A stretch of DNA of 64,000 bases from Ilex aquifolium (taxonomy: Eukaryota; Streptophyta; Magnoliopsida; Aquifoliales; Aquifoliaceae): assembly GCA_951799425.1 (NCBI GenBank), contig OX637402.1, positions 9,390,001 to 9,454,000 of the forward strand, given 5' to 3'. A program made the translations under genes and the position numbers. The notes beneath the pieces are model-generated. The model was not told the origin of the DNA, made no database searches, and saw only the letters and a program-made list of their open reading frames with translations. Below, in pieces: positions 47,789 through 59,997 of this stretch (positions are counted from its first letter, which is position 1; each line of letters starts with the position of its first letter).

Positions 47789-48926
47789 TTCTTCCCCCCT
47801 TAAAAAGAATTTCGTCCCCGTAATTCACACCCACGTGCACATTCAACCATATGCATATGTCACAACAATACAGTCTAAACTGTCCCACATGTATCCGTCT
47901 CTCTCCCGGACTAGGTTCTAAACTCAACCAAGTTCGTTCGTAAAGGCACCACATATCCCGTGTACCTCTGTCCCATTTCCGGGACTACTAGAATACGAGG
48001 TAAAGTAACCTTCTTTGTAATTTGACAATAGTACCGAAACATCCCAAGGCGAGGCATTCGGTAGTGAAGTCCTTATTCAACCTAGAGTTCTCACAACTCT
48101 ACCAGTGTCATTCTATGAGGAGCCATAGAGTAGACAACATACCGGGGTGTAACTCAACACTGAAGTCTACATCCCTACATGGAGGCAAACATTCGTAAGC
48201 TCATAAACATCTGAGGTGGACCAAATCTCTGTCTCACCTCGTTCTCTAGGGTAAAGCTTGCTAGCTAACCCATGAACTGTCCGTACCAACGGAATTCATA
48301 CTTTATTTGAGGTAAAACGTCATGCGTTTCTCCTAAAACTTAAAACATACACACTCCGAGGTGTAAACAGTGACCCGCTGACGATCACAATCACTGACGA
48401 CTCAGTGTGCCGTCAATCCGTCCATCCCAAGGATGACATCAAATTCTAACATGTCTGTGGAGTAGAATCCCCAAGAATCCTAGCTCACATTCCCGACATA
48501 CCCATTTAGTACTCACCCTAGCTCCTAGGGGAGAACTCACAAACAATGGCTCTTCCAATATTACAATCTCTGAGCCCATTCCCTTACTCAAGTTAAATTG
48601 TCATAGGACAATAACTTAATATCCCAATGTAGGGACCAAGTTCAAAACAAGGAGAATTCCCTCACCGTCTCACTAGTAGACATTTAACCCATGAACTCTC
48701 CCGTTCATCCTTTTTCGAACTCCCAAGGTTATGTTTTCTAACCCTAGTGTTCCTCTTTTTCATATACATTTTACCATGTATACAATTTACACATAACACA
48801 TAATCATGTAGCACATAATCATGTAACAAATAAAACACATAACATGAATGCACATGGAATGCAATGGTGTAAACCCATTTCCCTCAAGCCCTAGGTAAAT
48901 CGTATACCTATGCTCTGATACCAAGC
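47789..48926 (-). pseudogene. Array internal segment 6 (1,138 bp)
   Basis: Central-group copy with the private change cttccaatatt (near 48553). Confidence 0.8.
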
Positions 48927-50944
48927 TGTGACACCCCAAAATCCGGGGGTCCGTTGATTACCCATCAACCCGCGGAATACCTGTAGATACCTAGTATCTC
49001 GATATCACACTGTTATGCCCCATTTATCGGGGTCCATAACTTAACGAAATTTGGGCAGAGTCTCCTTTGTATGGGGAGCTCTACCCAATACCCAACCTGT
49101 GCAATACACAATTACCAGACCCATCCGAGGTCAAATATAAAGCAAAGGCCGCACCGAGTCGATGTATAAGTAAACATTGGCCACACTGGGTCCAATTAAC
49201 CATACTTAAATCAAAACATGAAAGACTAATCTAACAATAGTCTTTATAAGTTCTATTACAATTATTTTACGCATTACATGCCCCAAAATATAGTTTCTAA
49301 CATGTAATTACACAAAACATTAAGTAAAGCCACATGCGGCTTTCTTCAAGCATGAGGGTCCAAAATGGAGCCATCCGCCGGTGTATCTCTCCCACCTGAA
49401 ATGTGTTCCCGTATAGGGTGAGTCAACGCCCAGTAGAGTATTTCCTACAGAGGCTACTCCTCAACCTATATGCATATGAAATGTTCACATGCAACATTCA
49501 TAAATCCGTAACCATTCCATCAAATAATATACAATTAAATGATGTAATGCTATAATGTGATGCCATGAATGAGGTGAGACCCACCCATGTGCACTCAACC
49601 CGAGTCCACTCTGACTCCCTTTACATGTCAATGCCATGTATGTTAAACCGGGCTACCTAAGCCCCATGAAATGAGACGAGACTCATGTACTCAACCCGAG
49701 CCCTTCCCGGCTCCTTTCCCCCATGCAATGCCATGAGTATAAAAACCGGACTTCTCAAGCCCCCGCCATTGGTATTACTCACCCAATAACTAATTTAAGA
49801 AAATCTCCGGGTCTTTCTTTGGGGTGGGCATTTATGGACTTCCACCAACGGAACCCAACCGACACGGGATTTATGGACTCTTTCCACCAACGGTGCCGCG
49901 TACACCAACACACTTTATGGGCTCTTATACCAACGGAAGTGCGTATCTGAAACACCGGGCCTTGCACCCGAGAGGTCGTCTTGCCCCTTCTTGCTAACCC
50001 CGACCCAATCTTTTTCTTCTTTTTCATGCAACCATGCGACTCAGTTGAATAATCAATCCAACTTTCCCGAGCCCATCCACCAACCACCAAGCATGATGAT
50101 TGATATATGCAACTACCCCCCCACACTCATGCAAGTTTCCCATGAATGTGACATCACCTTATGCCCAATATGTCATGAATGCCAATGAGAAATTTATCTC
50201 CATATTAGACTCCCATAATACCACATAGCTTGTGGTACAAACACCCATGCACAACATCATTATGACACAATGTCCATGTATGTGATGTTCCCGTACATAT
50301 GCAATGTAATGACCCATTGCTTCTCTCATGCAAGGTTCATATGTAATGAATGCCATATGAACTGTCTCTACCACATTCCAACATATGGTATTAACAACAA
50401 CCATGCACACACACACACCACTCATGATGTGAATTCCCCGTGCATATGCAATGCGATGTATCATTGCAATAAAATTATGTCACATATGTAATGCATGCCA
50501 TATGGACTAAATTAACATAATCAATTCCATTCCATGGCAATTTACATTATAAACGTATAAATTCCATGCTTCATCACAACAATTGATATATCAAAATATA
50601 TATCTGACATTCACAATTTCAACATAAATCATATCGTACACATATGATTTTCATTTACCACATAAGACATAACATGTTATTTAGCATATAACAATTTCAA
50701 TCCATCTAGGTATTTTGTCAAACACCTTCAAGGCAAACAACATGGTAACATATATCATGCCCAATTTCCACATAATTCAAGAAATTCCAATAGGCAATTT
50801 CTACATACCAATTTAGGATAAAATTATTTTACCTAAATTCCACCAATAGGCAAGTGTAATTTTCTCACAACCTACCCACCATCTTCATTATTCCATAACC
50901 ATAACCATATAAATATATGTATACATAGGTCAATATATATAAAA

Positions 50945-50982
<38 letters not shown>

Positions 50983-51869
50983 AGCCCATTTATCATAGGC
51001 ATTTCTAGGTAAGAAATCAACCCAAGTAGGAGAACCCCTACCTCTTGTAGCGTGAGAATCCCGTAGGAAGCTCCCAAGACCCGAAAACCCAACTCGAAGC
51101 TTGATTTTCCCAACTCCCGAAATTTCACCTTCGGAGAAATTCGTTGTTTTTGGTACCCACGCGTAGCCTTCGTCGACGTGATCACTTCTCCCTTCTAGCT
51201 CAACGGAATCCGAGCAACAAAATACAACTCGAATCTTGATTTTCGTATACCCTCATCCGTTCACCATCGGTAAAACTTGTGGTTTTTGGTACCCACGCGT
51301 ACCCCTCGTCGCGTAGATGAACTTTGCCTTTTGAATCGACGAATTCCGACAGACGGAACTCCCGGAATCGGAGCGGGAAGCTTGGAGATGAATTTTTTTC
51401 CTTCTCTTTTCTCCCCAACGTCCAGACCAGTAAACACACTGGTTTTTGTGTCTAAAACACAGATATTTGTGGATATTTATAACCCCGATGCGCGGTGCAC
51501 GTCGCGCCACATGCCCCCCTCGTCCGGGTCCGTTTTTCGTCCCAAAATGATTCAGTAAGTCCCGGATTAAGTCCAAATGAATTTTATTGGAACTTTAATC
51601 CAATTATAAGGAAATTTTATAAAATCCATTATTGGGGACCTTTAAAATTACATTCGCCACGCAGTCGCCTCGAACGACGTGCAAAAATCCGACTATCTCG
51701 GAATTCGACGAAATTTCTAGTGATTACTAGATTTCGCGTTGCGAATCCAATAGCGCACTCTGTTTCCTCATCCGAGGTCTAGAACATGATTATTTCAAAT
51801 ACGCATAAGGGTAGAGAATTACCATTTTGCCCTTTTTCAGAAAAAGTTCAAATTTTCCCGAGTTTTACA
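48927..51869 (-). repeat. Array LTR 7, 2,943 bp
   Basis: Central-group copy with the private change ttatttagcat (near 50678). Confidence 0.92.
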
Positions 51870-53007
51870 TTCTTCCCCCCTTAAAAAGAATTTCGTCCCC
51901 GTAATTCACACCCACGTGCACATTCAACCATATGCATATGTCACAACAATACAGTCTAAACTGTCCCACATGTATCCGTCTCTCTCCCGGACTAGGTTCT
52001 AAACTCAACCAAGTTCGTTCGTAAAGGCACCACATATCCCGTGTACCTCTGTCCCATTTCCGGGACTACTAGAATACGAGGTAAAGTAACCTTCTTTGTA
52101 ATTTGACAATAGTACCGAAACATCCCAAGGCGAGGCATTCGGTAGTGAAGTCCTTATTCAACCTAGAGTTCTCACAACTCTACCAGTGTCATTCTATGAG
52201 GAGCCATAGAGTAGACAACATACCGGGGTGTAACTCAACACTGAAGTCTACATCCCTACATGGAGGCAAACATTCGTAAGCTCATAAACATCTGAGGTGG
52301 ACCAAATCTCTGTCTCACCTCGTTCTCTAGGGTAAAGCTTGCTAGCTAACCCATGAACTGTCCGTACCAACGGAATTCATACTTTATTTGAGGTAAAACG
52401 TCATGCGTTTCTCCTAAAACTTAAAACATACACACTCCGAGGTGTAAACAGTGACCCGCTGACGATCACAATCACTGACGACTCAGTGTGCCGTCAATCC
52501 GTCCATCCCAAGGATGACATCAAATTCTAACATGTCTGTGGAGTAGAATCCCCAAGAATCCTAGCTCACATTCCCGACATACCCATTTAGTACTCACCCT
52601 AGCTCCTAGGGGAGAACTCACAAACAATGGCTCTTCCAAGATTACAATCTCTGAGCCCATTCCCTTACTCAAGTTAAATTGTCATAGGACAATAACTTAA
52701 TATCCCAATGTAGGGACCAAGTTCAAAACAAGGAGAATTCCCTCACCGTCTCACTAGTAGACATTTAACCCATGAACTCTCCCGTTCATCCTTTTTCGAA
52801 CTCCCAAGGTTATGTTTTCTAACCCTAGTGTTCCTCTTTTTCATATACATTTTACCATGTATACAATTTACACATAACACATAATCATGTAGCACATAAT
52901 CATGTAACAAATAAAACACATAACATGAATGCACATGGAATGCAATGGTGTAAACCCATTTCCCTCAAGCCCTAGGTAAATCGTATACCTATGCTCTGAT
53001 ACCAAGC
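51870..53007 (-). pseudogene. Array internal segment 7 (1,138 bp)
   Basis: Central-group copy, the same length and layout as segment 3. Confidence 0.8.
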
Positions 53008-55025
53008 TGTGACACCCCAAAATCCGGGGGTCCGTTGATTACCCATCAACCCGCGGAATACCTGTAGATACCTAGTATCTCGATATCACACTGTTATGCC
53101 CCATTTATCGGGGTCCATAACTTAACGAAATTTGGGCAGAGTCTCCTTTGTATGGGGAGCTCTACCCAATACCCAACCTGTGCAATACACAATTACCAGA
53201 CCCATCCGAGGTCAAATATAAAGCAAAGGCCGCACCGAGTCGATGTATAAGTAAACATTGGCCACACTGGGTCCAATTAACCATACTTAAATCAAAACAT
53301 GAAAGACTAATCTAACAATAGTCTTTATAAGTTCTATTACAATTATTTTACGCATTACATGCCCCAAAATATAGTTTCTAACATGTAATTACACAAAACA
53401 TTAAGTAAAGCCACATGCGGCTTTCTTCAAGCATGAGGGTCCAAAATGGAGCCATCCGCCGGTGTATCTCTCCCACCTGAAATGTGTTCCCGTATAGGGT
53501 GAGTCAACGCCCAGTAGAGTATTTCCTACAGAGGCTACTCCTCAACCTATATGCATATGAAATGTTCACATGCAACATTCATAAATCCGTAACCATTCCA
53601 TCAAATAATATACAATTAAATGATGTAATGCTATAATGTGATGCCATGAATGAGGTGAGACCCACCCATGTGCACTCAACCCGAGTCCACTCTGACTCCC
53701 TTTACATGTCAATGCCATGTATGTTAAACCGGGCTACCTAAGCCCCATGAAATGAGACGAGACTCATGTACTCAACCCGAGCCCTTCCCGGCTCCTTTCC
53801 CCCATGCAATGCCATGAGTATAAAAACCGGACTTCTCAAGCCCCCGCCATTGGTATTACTCACCCAATAACTAATTTAAGAAAATCTCCGGGTCTTTCTT
53901 TGGGGTGGGCATTTATGGACTTCCACCAACGGAACCCAACCGACACGGGATTTATGGACTCTTTCCACCAACGGTGCCGCGTACACCAACACACTTTATG
54001 GGCTCTTATACCAACGGAAGTGCGTATCTGAAACACCGGGCCTTGCACCCGAGAGGTCGTCTTGCCCCTTCTTGCTAACCCCGACCCAATCTTTTTCTTC
54101 TTTTTCATGCAACCATGCGACTCAGTTGAATAATCAATCCAACTTTCCCGAGCCCATCCACCAACCACCAAGCATGATGATTGATATATGCAACTACCCC
54201 CCCACACTCATGCAAGTTTCCCATGAATGTGACATCACCTTATGCCCAATATGTCATGAATGCCAATGAGAAATTTATCTCCATATTAGACTCCCATAAT
54301 ACCACATAGCTTGTGGTACAAACACCCATGCACAACATCATTATGACACAATGTCCATGTATGTGATGTTCCCGTACATATGCAATGTAATGACCCATTG
54401 CTTCTCTCATGCAAGGTTCATATGTAATGAATGCCATATGAACTGTCTCTACCACATTCCAACATATGGTATTAACAACAACCATGCACACACACACACC
54501 ACTCATGATGTGAATTCCCCGTGCATATGCAATGCGATGTATCATTGCAATAAAATTATGTCACATATGTAATGCATGCCATATGGACTAAATTAACATA
54601 ATCAATTCCATTCCATGGCAATTTACATTATAAACGTATAAATTCCATGCTTCATCACAACAATTGATATATCAAAATATATATCTGACATTCACAATTT
54701 CAACATAAATCATATCGTACACATATGATTTTCATTTACCACATAAGACATAACATGTTATTTATCATATAACAATTTCAATCCATCTAGGTATTTTGTC
54801 AAACACCTTCAAGGCAAACAACATGGTAACATATATCATGCCCAATTTCCACATAATTCAAGAAATTCCAATAGGCAATTTCTACATACCAATTTAGGAT
54901 AAAATTATTTTACCTAAATTCCACCAATAGGCAAGTGTAATTTTCTCACAACCTACCCACCATCTTCATTATTCCATAACCATAACCATATAAATATATG
55001 TATACATAGGTCAATATATATAAAA

Positions 55026-55057
<32 letters not shown>

Positions 55058-55946
55058 CCAGCCCATTTATCATAGGCATTTCTAGGTAAGAAATCAACCC
55101 AAGTAGGAGAACCCCTACCTCTTGTAGCGTGAGAATCCCGTAGGAAGCTCCCAAGACCCGAAAACCCAACTCGAAGCTTGATTTTCCCAACTCCCGAAAT
55201 TTCACCTTCGGAGAAATTCGTTGTTTTTGGTACCCACGCGTAGCCTTCGTCGACGTGATCACTTCTCCCTTCTAGCTCAACGGAATCCGAGCAACAAAAT
55301 ACAACTCGAATCTTGATTTTCGTATACCCTCATCCGTTCACCATCGGTAAAACTTGTGGTTTTTGGTACCCACGCGTACCCCTCGTCGCGTAGATGAACT
55401 TTGCCTTTTGAATCGACGAATTCCGACAGACGGAACTCCCGGAATCGGAGCGGGAAGCTTGGAGATGAATTTTTTTCCTTCTCTTTTCTCCCCAACGTCC
55501 AGACCAGTAAACACACTGGTTTTTGTGTCTAAAACACAGATATTTGTGGATATTTATAACCCCGATGCGCGGTGCACGTCGCGCCACATGCCCCCCTCGT
55601 CCGGGTCCGTTTTTCGTCCCAAAATGATTCAGTAAGTCCCGGATTAAGTCCAAATGAATTTTATTGGAACTTTAATCCAATTATAAGGAAATTTTATAAA
55701 ATCCATTATTGGGGACCTTTAAAATTACATTCGCCACGCAGTCGCCTCGAACGACGTGCAAAAATCCGACTATCTCGGAATTCGACGAAATTTCTAGTGA
55801 TTACTAGATTTCGCGTTGCGAATCCAATAGCGCACTCTGTTTCCTCATCTGAGGTCTAGAACATGATTATTTCAAATACGCATAAGGGTAGAGAATTACC
55901 ATTTTGCCCTTTTTCAGAAAAAGTTCAAATTTTCCCGAGTTTTACA
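53008..55946 (-). repeat. Array LTR 8, 2,939 bp
   Basis: Central-group copy with the private change catctgaggtc (near 55847). Like LTR 5 it has cccaatatgtc. Confidence 0.92.
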
Positions 55947-57084
55947 TTCTTCCCCCCTTAAAAAGAATTTCGTCCCCGTAATTCACACCCACGTGCACAT
56001 TCAACCATATGCATATGTCACAACAATACAGTCTAAACTGTCCCACATGTATCCGTCTCTCTCCCGGACTAGGTTCTAAACTCAACCAAGTTCGTTCGTA
56101 AAGGCACCACATATCCCGTGTACCTCTGTCCCATTTCCGGGACTACTAGAATACGAGGTAAAGTAACCTTCTTTGTAATTTGACAATAGTACCGAAACAT
56201 CCCAAGGCGAGGCATTCGGTAGTGAAGTCCTTATTCAACCTAGAGTTCTCACAACTCTACCAGTGTCATTCTATGAGGAGCCATAGAGTAGACAACATAC
56301 CGGGGTGTAACTCAACACTGAAGTCTACATCCCTACATGGAGGCAAACATTCGTAAGCTCATAAACATCTGAGGTGGACCAAATCTCTGTCTCACCTCGT
56401 TCTCTAGGGTAAAGCTTGCTAGCTAACCCATGAACTGTCCGTACCAACGGAATTCATACTTTATTTGAGGTAAAACGTCATGCGTTTCTCCTAAAACTTA
56501 AAACATACACACTCCGAGGTGTAAACAGTGACCCGCTGACGATCACAATCACTGACGACTCAGTGTGCCGTCAATCCGTCCATCCCAAGGATGACATCAA
56601 ATTCTAACATGTCTGTGGAGTAGAATCCCCAAGAATCCTAGCTCACATTCCCGACATACCCATTTAGTACTCACCCTAGCTCCTAGGGGAGAACTCACAA
56701 ACAATGGCTCTTCCAAGATTACAATCTCTGAGCCCATTCCCTTACTCAAGTTAAATTGTCATAGGACAATAACTTAATATCCCAATGTAGGGACCAAGTT
56801 CAAAACAAGGAGAATTCCCTCACCGTCTCACTAGTAGACATTTAACCCATGAACTCTCCCGTTCATCCTTTTTCGAACTCCCAAGGTTATGTTTTCTAAC
56901 CCTAGTGTTCCTCTTTTTCATATACATTTTACCATGTATACAATTTACACATAACACATAATCATGTAGCACATAATCATGTAACAAATAAAACACATAA
57001 CATGAATGCACATGGAATGCAATGGTGTAAACCCATTTCCCTCAAGCCCTAGGTAAATCGTATACCTATGCTCTGATACCAAGC
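55947..57084 (-). pseudogene. Array internal segment 8 (1,138 bp)
   Basis: Last internal segment. It carries the central-group cgtccccgtaattc, although the adjoining LTR 9 does not belong to the central group. Confidence 0.8.
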
Positions 57085-59992
57085 TGTGACACCCCAAAAT
57101 CCGGGGGTCCGTTGATTACCCATCAACCCGCGGAATACATGTAGATACCTAGTATCTCGATATCACACTGTTATGCCCCATTTATCGGGGTCCATAACTT
57201 AACGAAATTTGGGCAGAGTCTCCTTTGTATGGGGAGCTCTACCCAATACCCAACCTGTGCAATACACAATTACCAGACCCATCCGAGGTCAAATATAAAG
57301 CAAAGGCCGCACCGAGTCGATGTATAAGTAAACATTGGCCACACTGGGTCCAATTAACCATACTTAAATCAAAACATGAAAGACTAATCTAACAATAGTC
57401 TTTATAAGTTCTATTACAATTATTTTACGCATTACATGCCCCAAAATATAGTTTCTAACATGTAATTACACAAAACATTAAGTAAAGCCACATGCGGCTT
57501 TCTTCAAGCATGAGGGTCCAAAATGGAGCCATCCGCCGGTGTATCTCTCCCACCTGAAATGTGTTCCCGTATAGGGTGAGTCAACGCCCAGTAGAGTATT
57601 TCCTACAGAGGCTACTCCTCAACCTATATGCATATGAAATGTTCACATGCAACATTCATAAATCCGTAACCATTCCATCAAATAATATACAATTAAATGA
57701 TGTAATGCTATAATGTGATGCCATGAATGAGGTGAGATCCACCCATGTGCACTCAACCCGAGTCCACTCTTACTCGCTTTACATGTCAATGCCATGTATG
57801 TTAAACCGGGCTACCTAAGCCCCATGAAATGAGATGAGACTCATGTACTCAACCCGAGCCCTTCCCGGCTCCTTTCCCCCATGCAATGCCATGAGTATAA
57901 AAACCGGACTTCTCAAGCCCCCGCCATTGGTATTACTCACCCAATAACTAATTTAAGAAAATCTCCGGGTCTTTCTTTGGGATGGGCATTTATGGACTTC
58001 CACCAACGGAACCCAACCGACACGGGATTTATGGATTCTTTCCACCAACGGTGCCGCGTACACCAACACACTTTATGGGCTCTTATACCAACGGAAGTGC
58101 GTATCTGAAACACCGGGCCTTGCACCCGAGAGGTCGTCTTGCCCCTTCTTGCTAACCCCGACCCAATCTTTTTCTTCTTTTTCATGCAACCATGCGACTC
58201 AGTTGAATAATCAATCCAACTTTCCCGAGCCCATCCACCAACCACCAAGCATGATGATTGATATATGCAACTACCCCCCCACACTCATGCAAGTTTCCCA
58301 TGAATGTGACATCACCTTATGCCCAATATGTCATGAATGCCAATGAGCAATTTATCTCCATAATAGACTCCCATAATACCACATAGCTTGTGGTACAAAC
58401 ACCCATGCACAACATCATTATGACACAATGTCCATGTATGTGATGTTCCCGTACATATGCAATGTAATGACCCATTGCTTCTCTCATGCAAGGTTCATAT
58501 GTAATGAATGCCATTGTCTCTACCACATTCCAACATATGGTATTAACAACAACCATGCACACACACACACCACTCATGATGTGAATTCCCCGTGCATATG
58601 CAATGCGATGTATCATTGCAATAAAATTATGTCACATATGTAATGCATGCCATATGGACTAAATTAACATAATCAATTCCATTCCATGGCAATTTACATT
58701 ATAAACGTATAAATTCCATGCTTCATCACAACAATTGATATATCAAAATATATATCTGACATTCACAATTTCAACATAAATCATATCGTACACATATGAT
58801 TTTCATTTACCACATAAGGCATAACATGTTATTTATCATATAACAATTTCAATCCATTTAGGTATTTTGTCAAACACCTTCAAGGCAAACAACATGGTAA
58901 CATATATCATGCCCAATTTCCACATAATTCAAGAAATTCCAATAGGCAATTTCTACATACCAATTTAGGATAAAATTATTTTACCTAAATTCCACCAATA
59001 GGCAAGTGTAATTTTCTAACAACCTACCCACCATCTTCATTATTCCATAACCATATACATATAAATATATGTATACATAGGTCAATATATATATATATAT
59101 CCAGCCCATTTATCATAGGCATTTCTAGGTAAGAAATCAACCCAAGTAGGAGAACCCCTACCTCTTGTAGCGTGAGAATCCCGTAGGAAGCTCCCAAGAC
59201 CCGAAAACCCAACTCGAAGCTTGATTTACCCAACTCCCGAAATTTCACCTTCGGTGAAATTCGGTTTTTTTGGTACCAACGCGTAGCCTTCGTCGACGTG
59301 ATCACTTCTCCCTTCTAGCTCAACGGAATCCGAGCAACAAAATACAACTCGAATCTTGATTTTCGTATACCCTCATCCGTTCACCTTCGGTAAAACTTGT
59401 GGTTTTTGGTACCCACGCGTAGCCCTCGTCATGTAGATGAACTTTGCCTTTTGAATCGACGAATTCCGACAGACGGAACTCCCGGAATCGGAGCGGGAAG
59501 CTTGGAGATGAATTTTTTTCCTTCTCTTTTCTCCCCAACGTCCAGACCAGTAAACACACTGGTTTTTGTGTCTAAAACACAGATATTTGTGGATATTTAT
59601 AACCCCAATGCGCGGTGCACGTCGCGCCACATGCCCCCCTCGTCCGGGTCCGTTTTTCGTCCCAAAATGATTCATTAAGTCCCGGATTAAGTCCAAATGA
59701 ATTTTATTGGAACTTTAATCCAATTATAAGGAAATTTTATAAAATCCATTATTGGGGACCTTTAAAATTACATTCGCCACGCAGTCGCCTCGAACGACGT
59801 GCAAAAATCTGACTATCTCGGAATTCGACGAAATTTCTAGTGATTACTAAATTTCGCGTTGCGAATCCAATGGCGCACTCTGTTTCCTCATCCGAGGTCG
59901 TCTAGAACATGATTATTTCAAATACGCATAAGGGTGGAGAATTACCATTTTGCCCTTTTTCAGAAAAAGTTCAAATTTTCCCGGGTTTTACA
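57085..59992 (-). repeat. Array LTR 9 (5'-most in element sense), 2,908 bp
   Basis: The outer LTR begins (minus) TGTAAAACCCGGG at 59992 and is followed by the target duplication ataac. It shares tatcggggtcc and gagtcgatgtat with the central group but keeps older states elsewhere (gagcaattt, catttaggt, ccttcggtaa, aatggcgcac). It has a private 6-bp deletion near 58513 and the shortest (TA)n tract. Confidence 0.92.
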
Positions 59993-59997
59993 ATAAC

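Larger units (their letters stand above)
20254..59992 (-). mobile_element. 39.7-kb tandem array of a deleted chromovirus: nine LTRs, eight internal segments
   Basis: On the minus strand the order LTR-internal-LTR-internal repeats head to tail with shared LTRs. LTR right ends (plus coordinates) are at 23198, 31442, 35515, 39594, 43701, 47788, 51869, 55946 and 59992. Starts are at 20254, 24322, 32581, 36654, 40733, 44840, 48927, 53008 and 57085. Periods are 4,068 (first) and 4,073, 4,079, 4,107, 4,087, 4,081 and 4,077. The whole block is flanked by ataac (20249-20253 and 59993-59997), so one insertion founded it. Each internal segment has a tRNA-Met primer site on one side and a polypurine tract on the other. 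The likely growth mechanism is unequal recombination between LTRs. The second LTR carries a nested insertion (26345-30519). Confidence 0.93.

Noticed and set aside
32581-57084. Repeated open frames of 63-115 codons in every array unit, on both strands
   Set aside because: They are identical only because the DNA units are copies, lie in LTR leader sequence with no known domain, overlap each other in several frames, and are cut by the variable TA tract in some units.
57085-59992. LTR 9 as a recombinant of central and outer LTR types
   Set aside because: It shares some states with each group, but a simple order in which LTR 9 is sister to the central group explains this without recombination.
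20254-59992. Array as a set of separate nested or adjacent insertions, or a CRISPR-like or gene-cluster repeat
   Set aside because: No target duplications exist at internal junctions, LTRs are shared, and the unit is a 4.08-kb retroelement segment.
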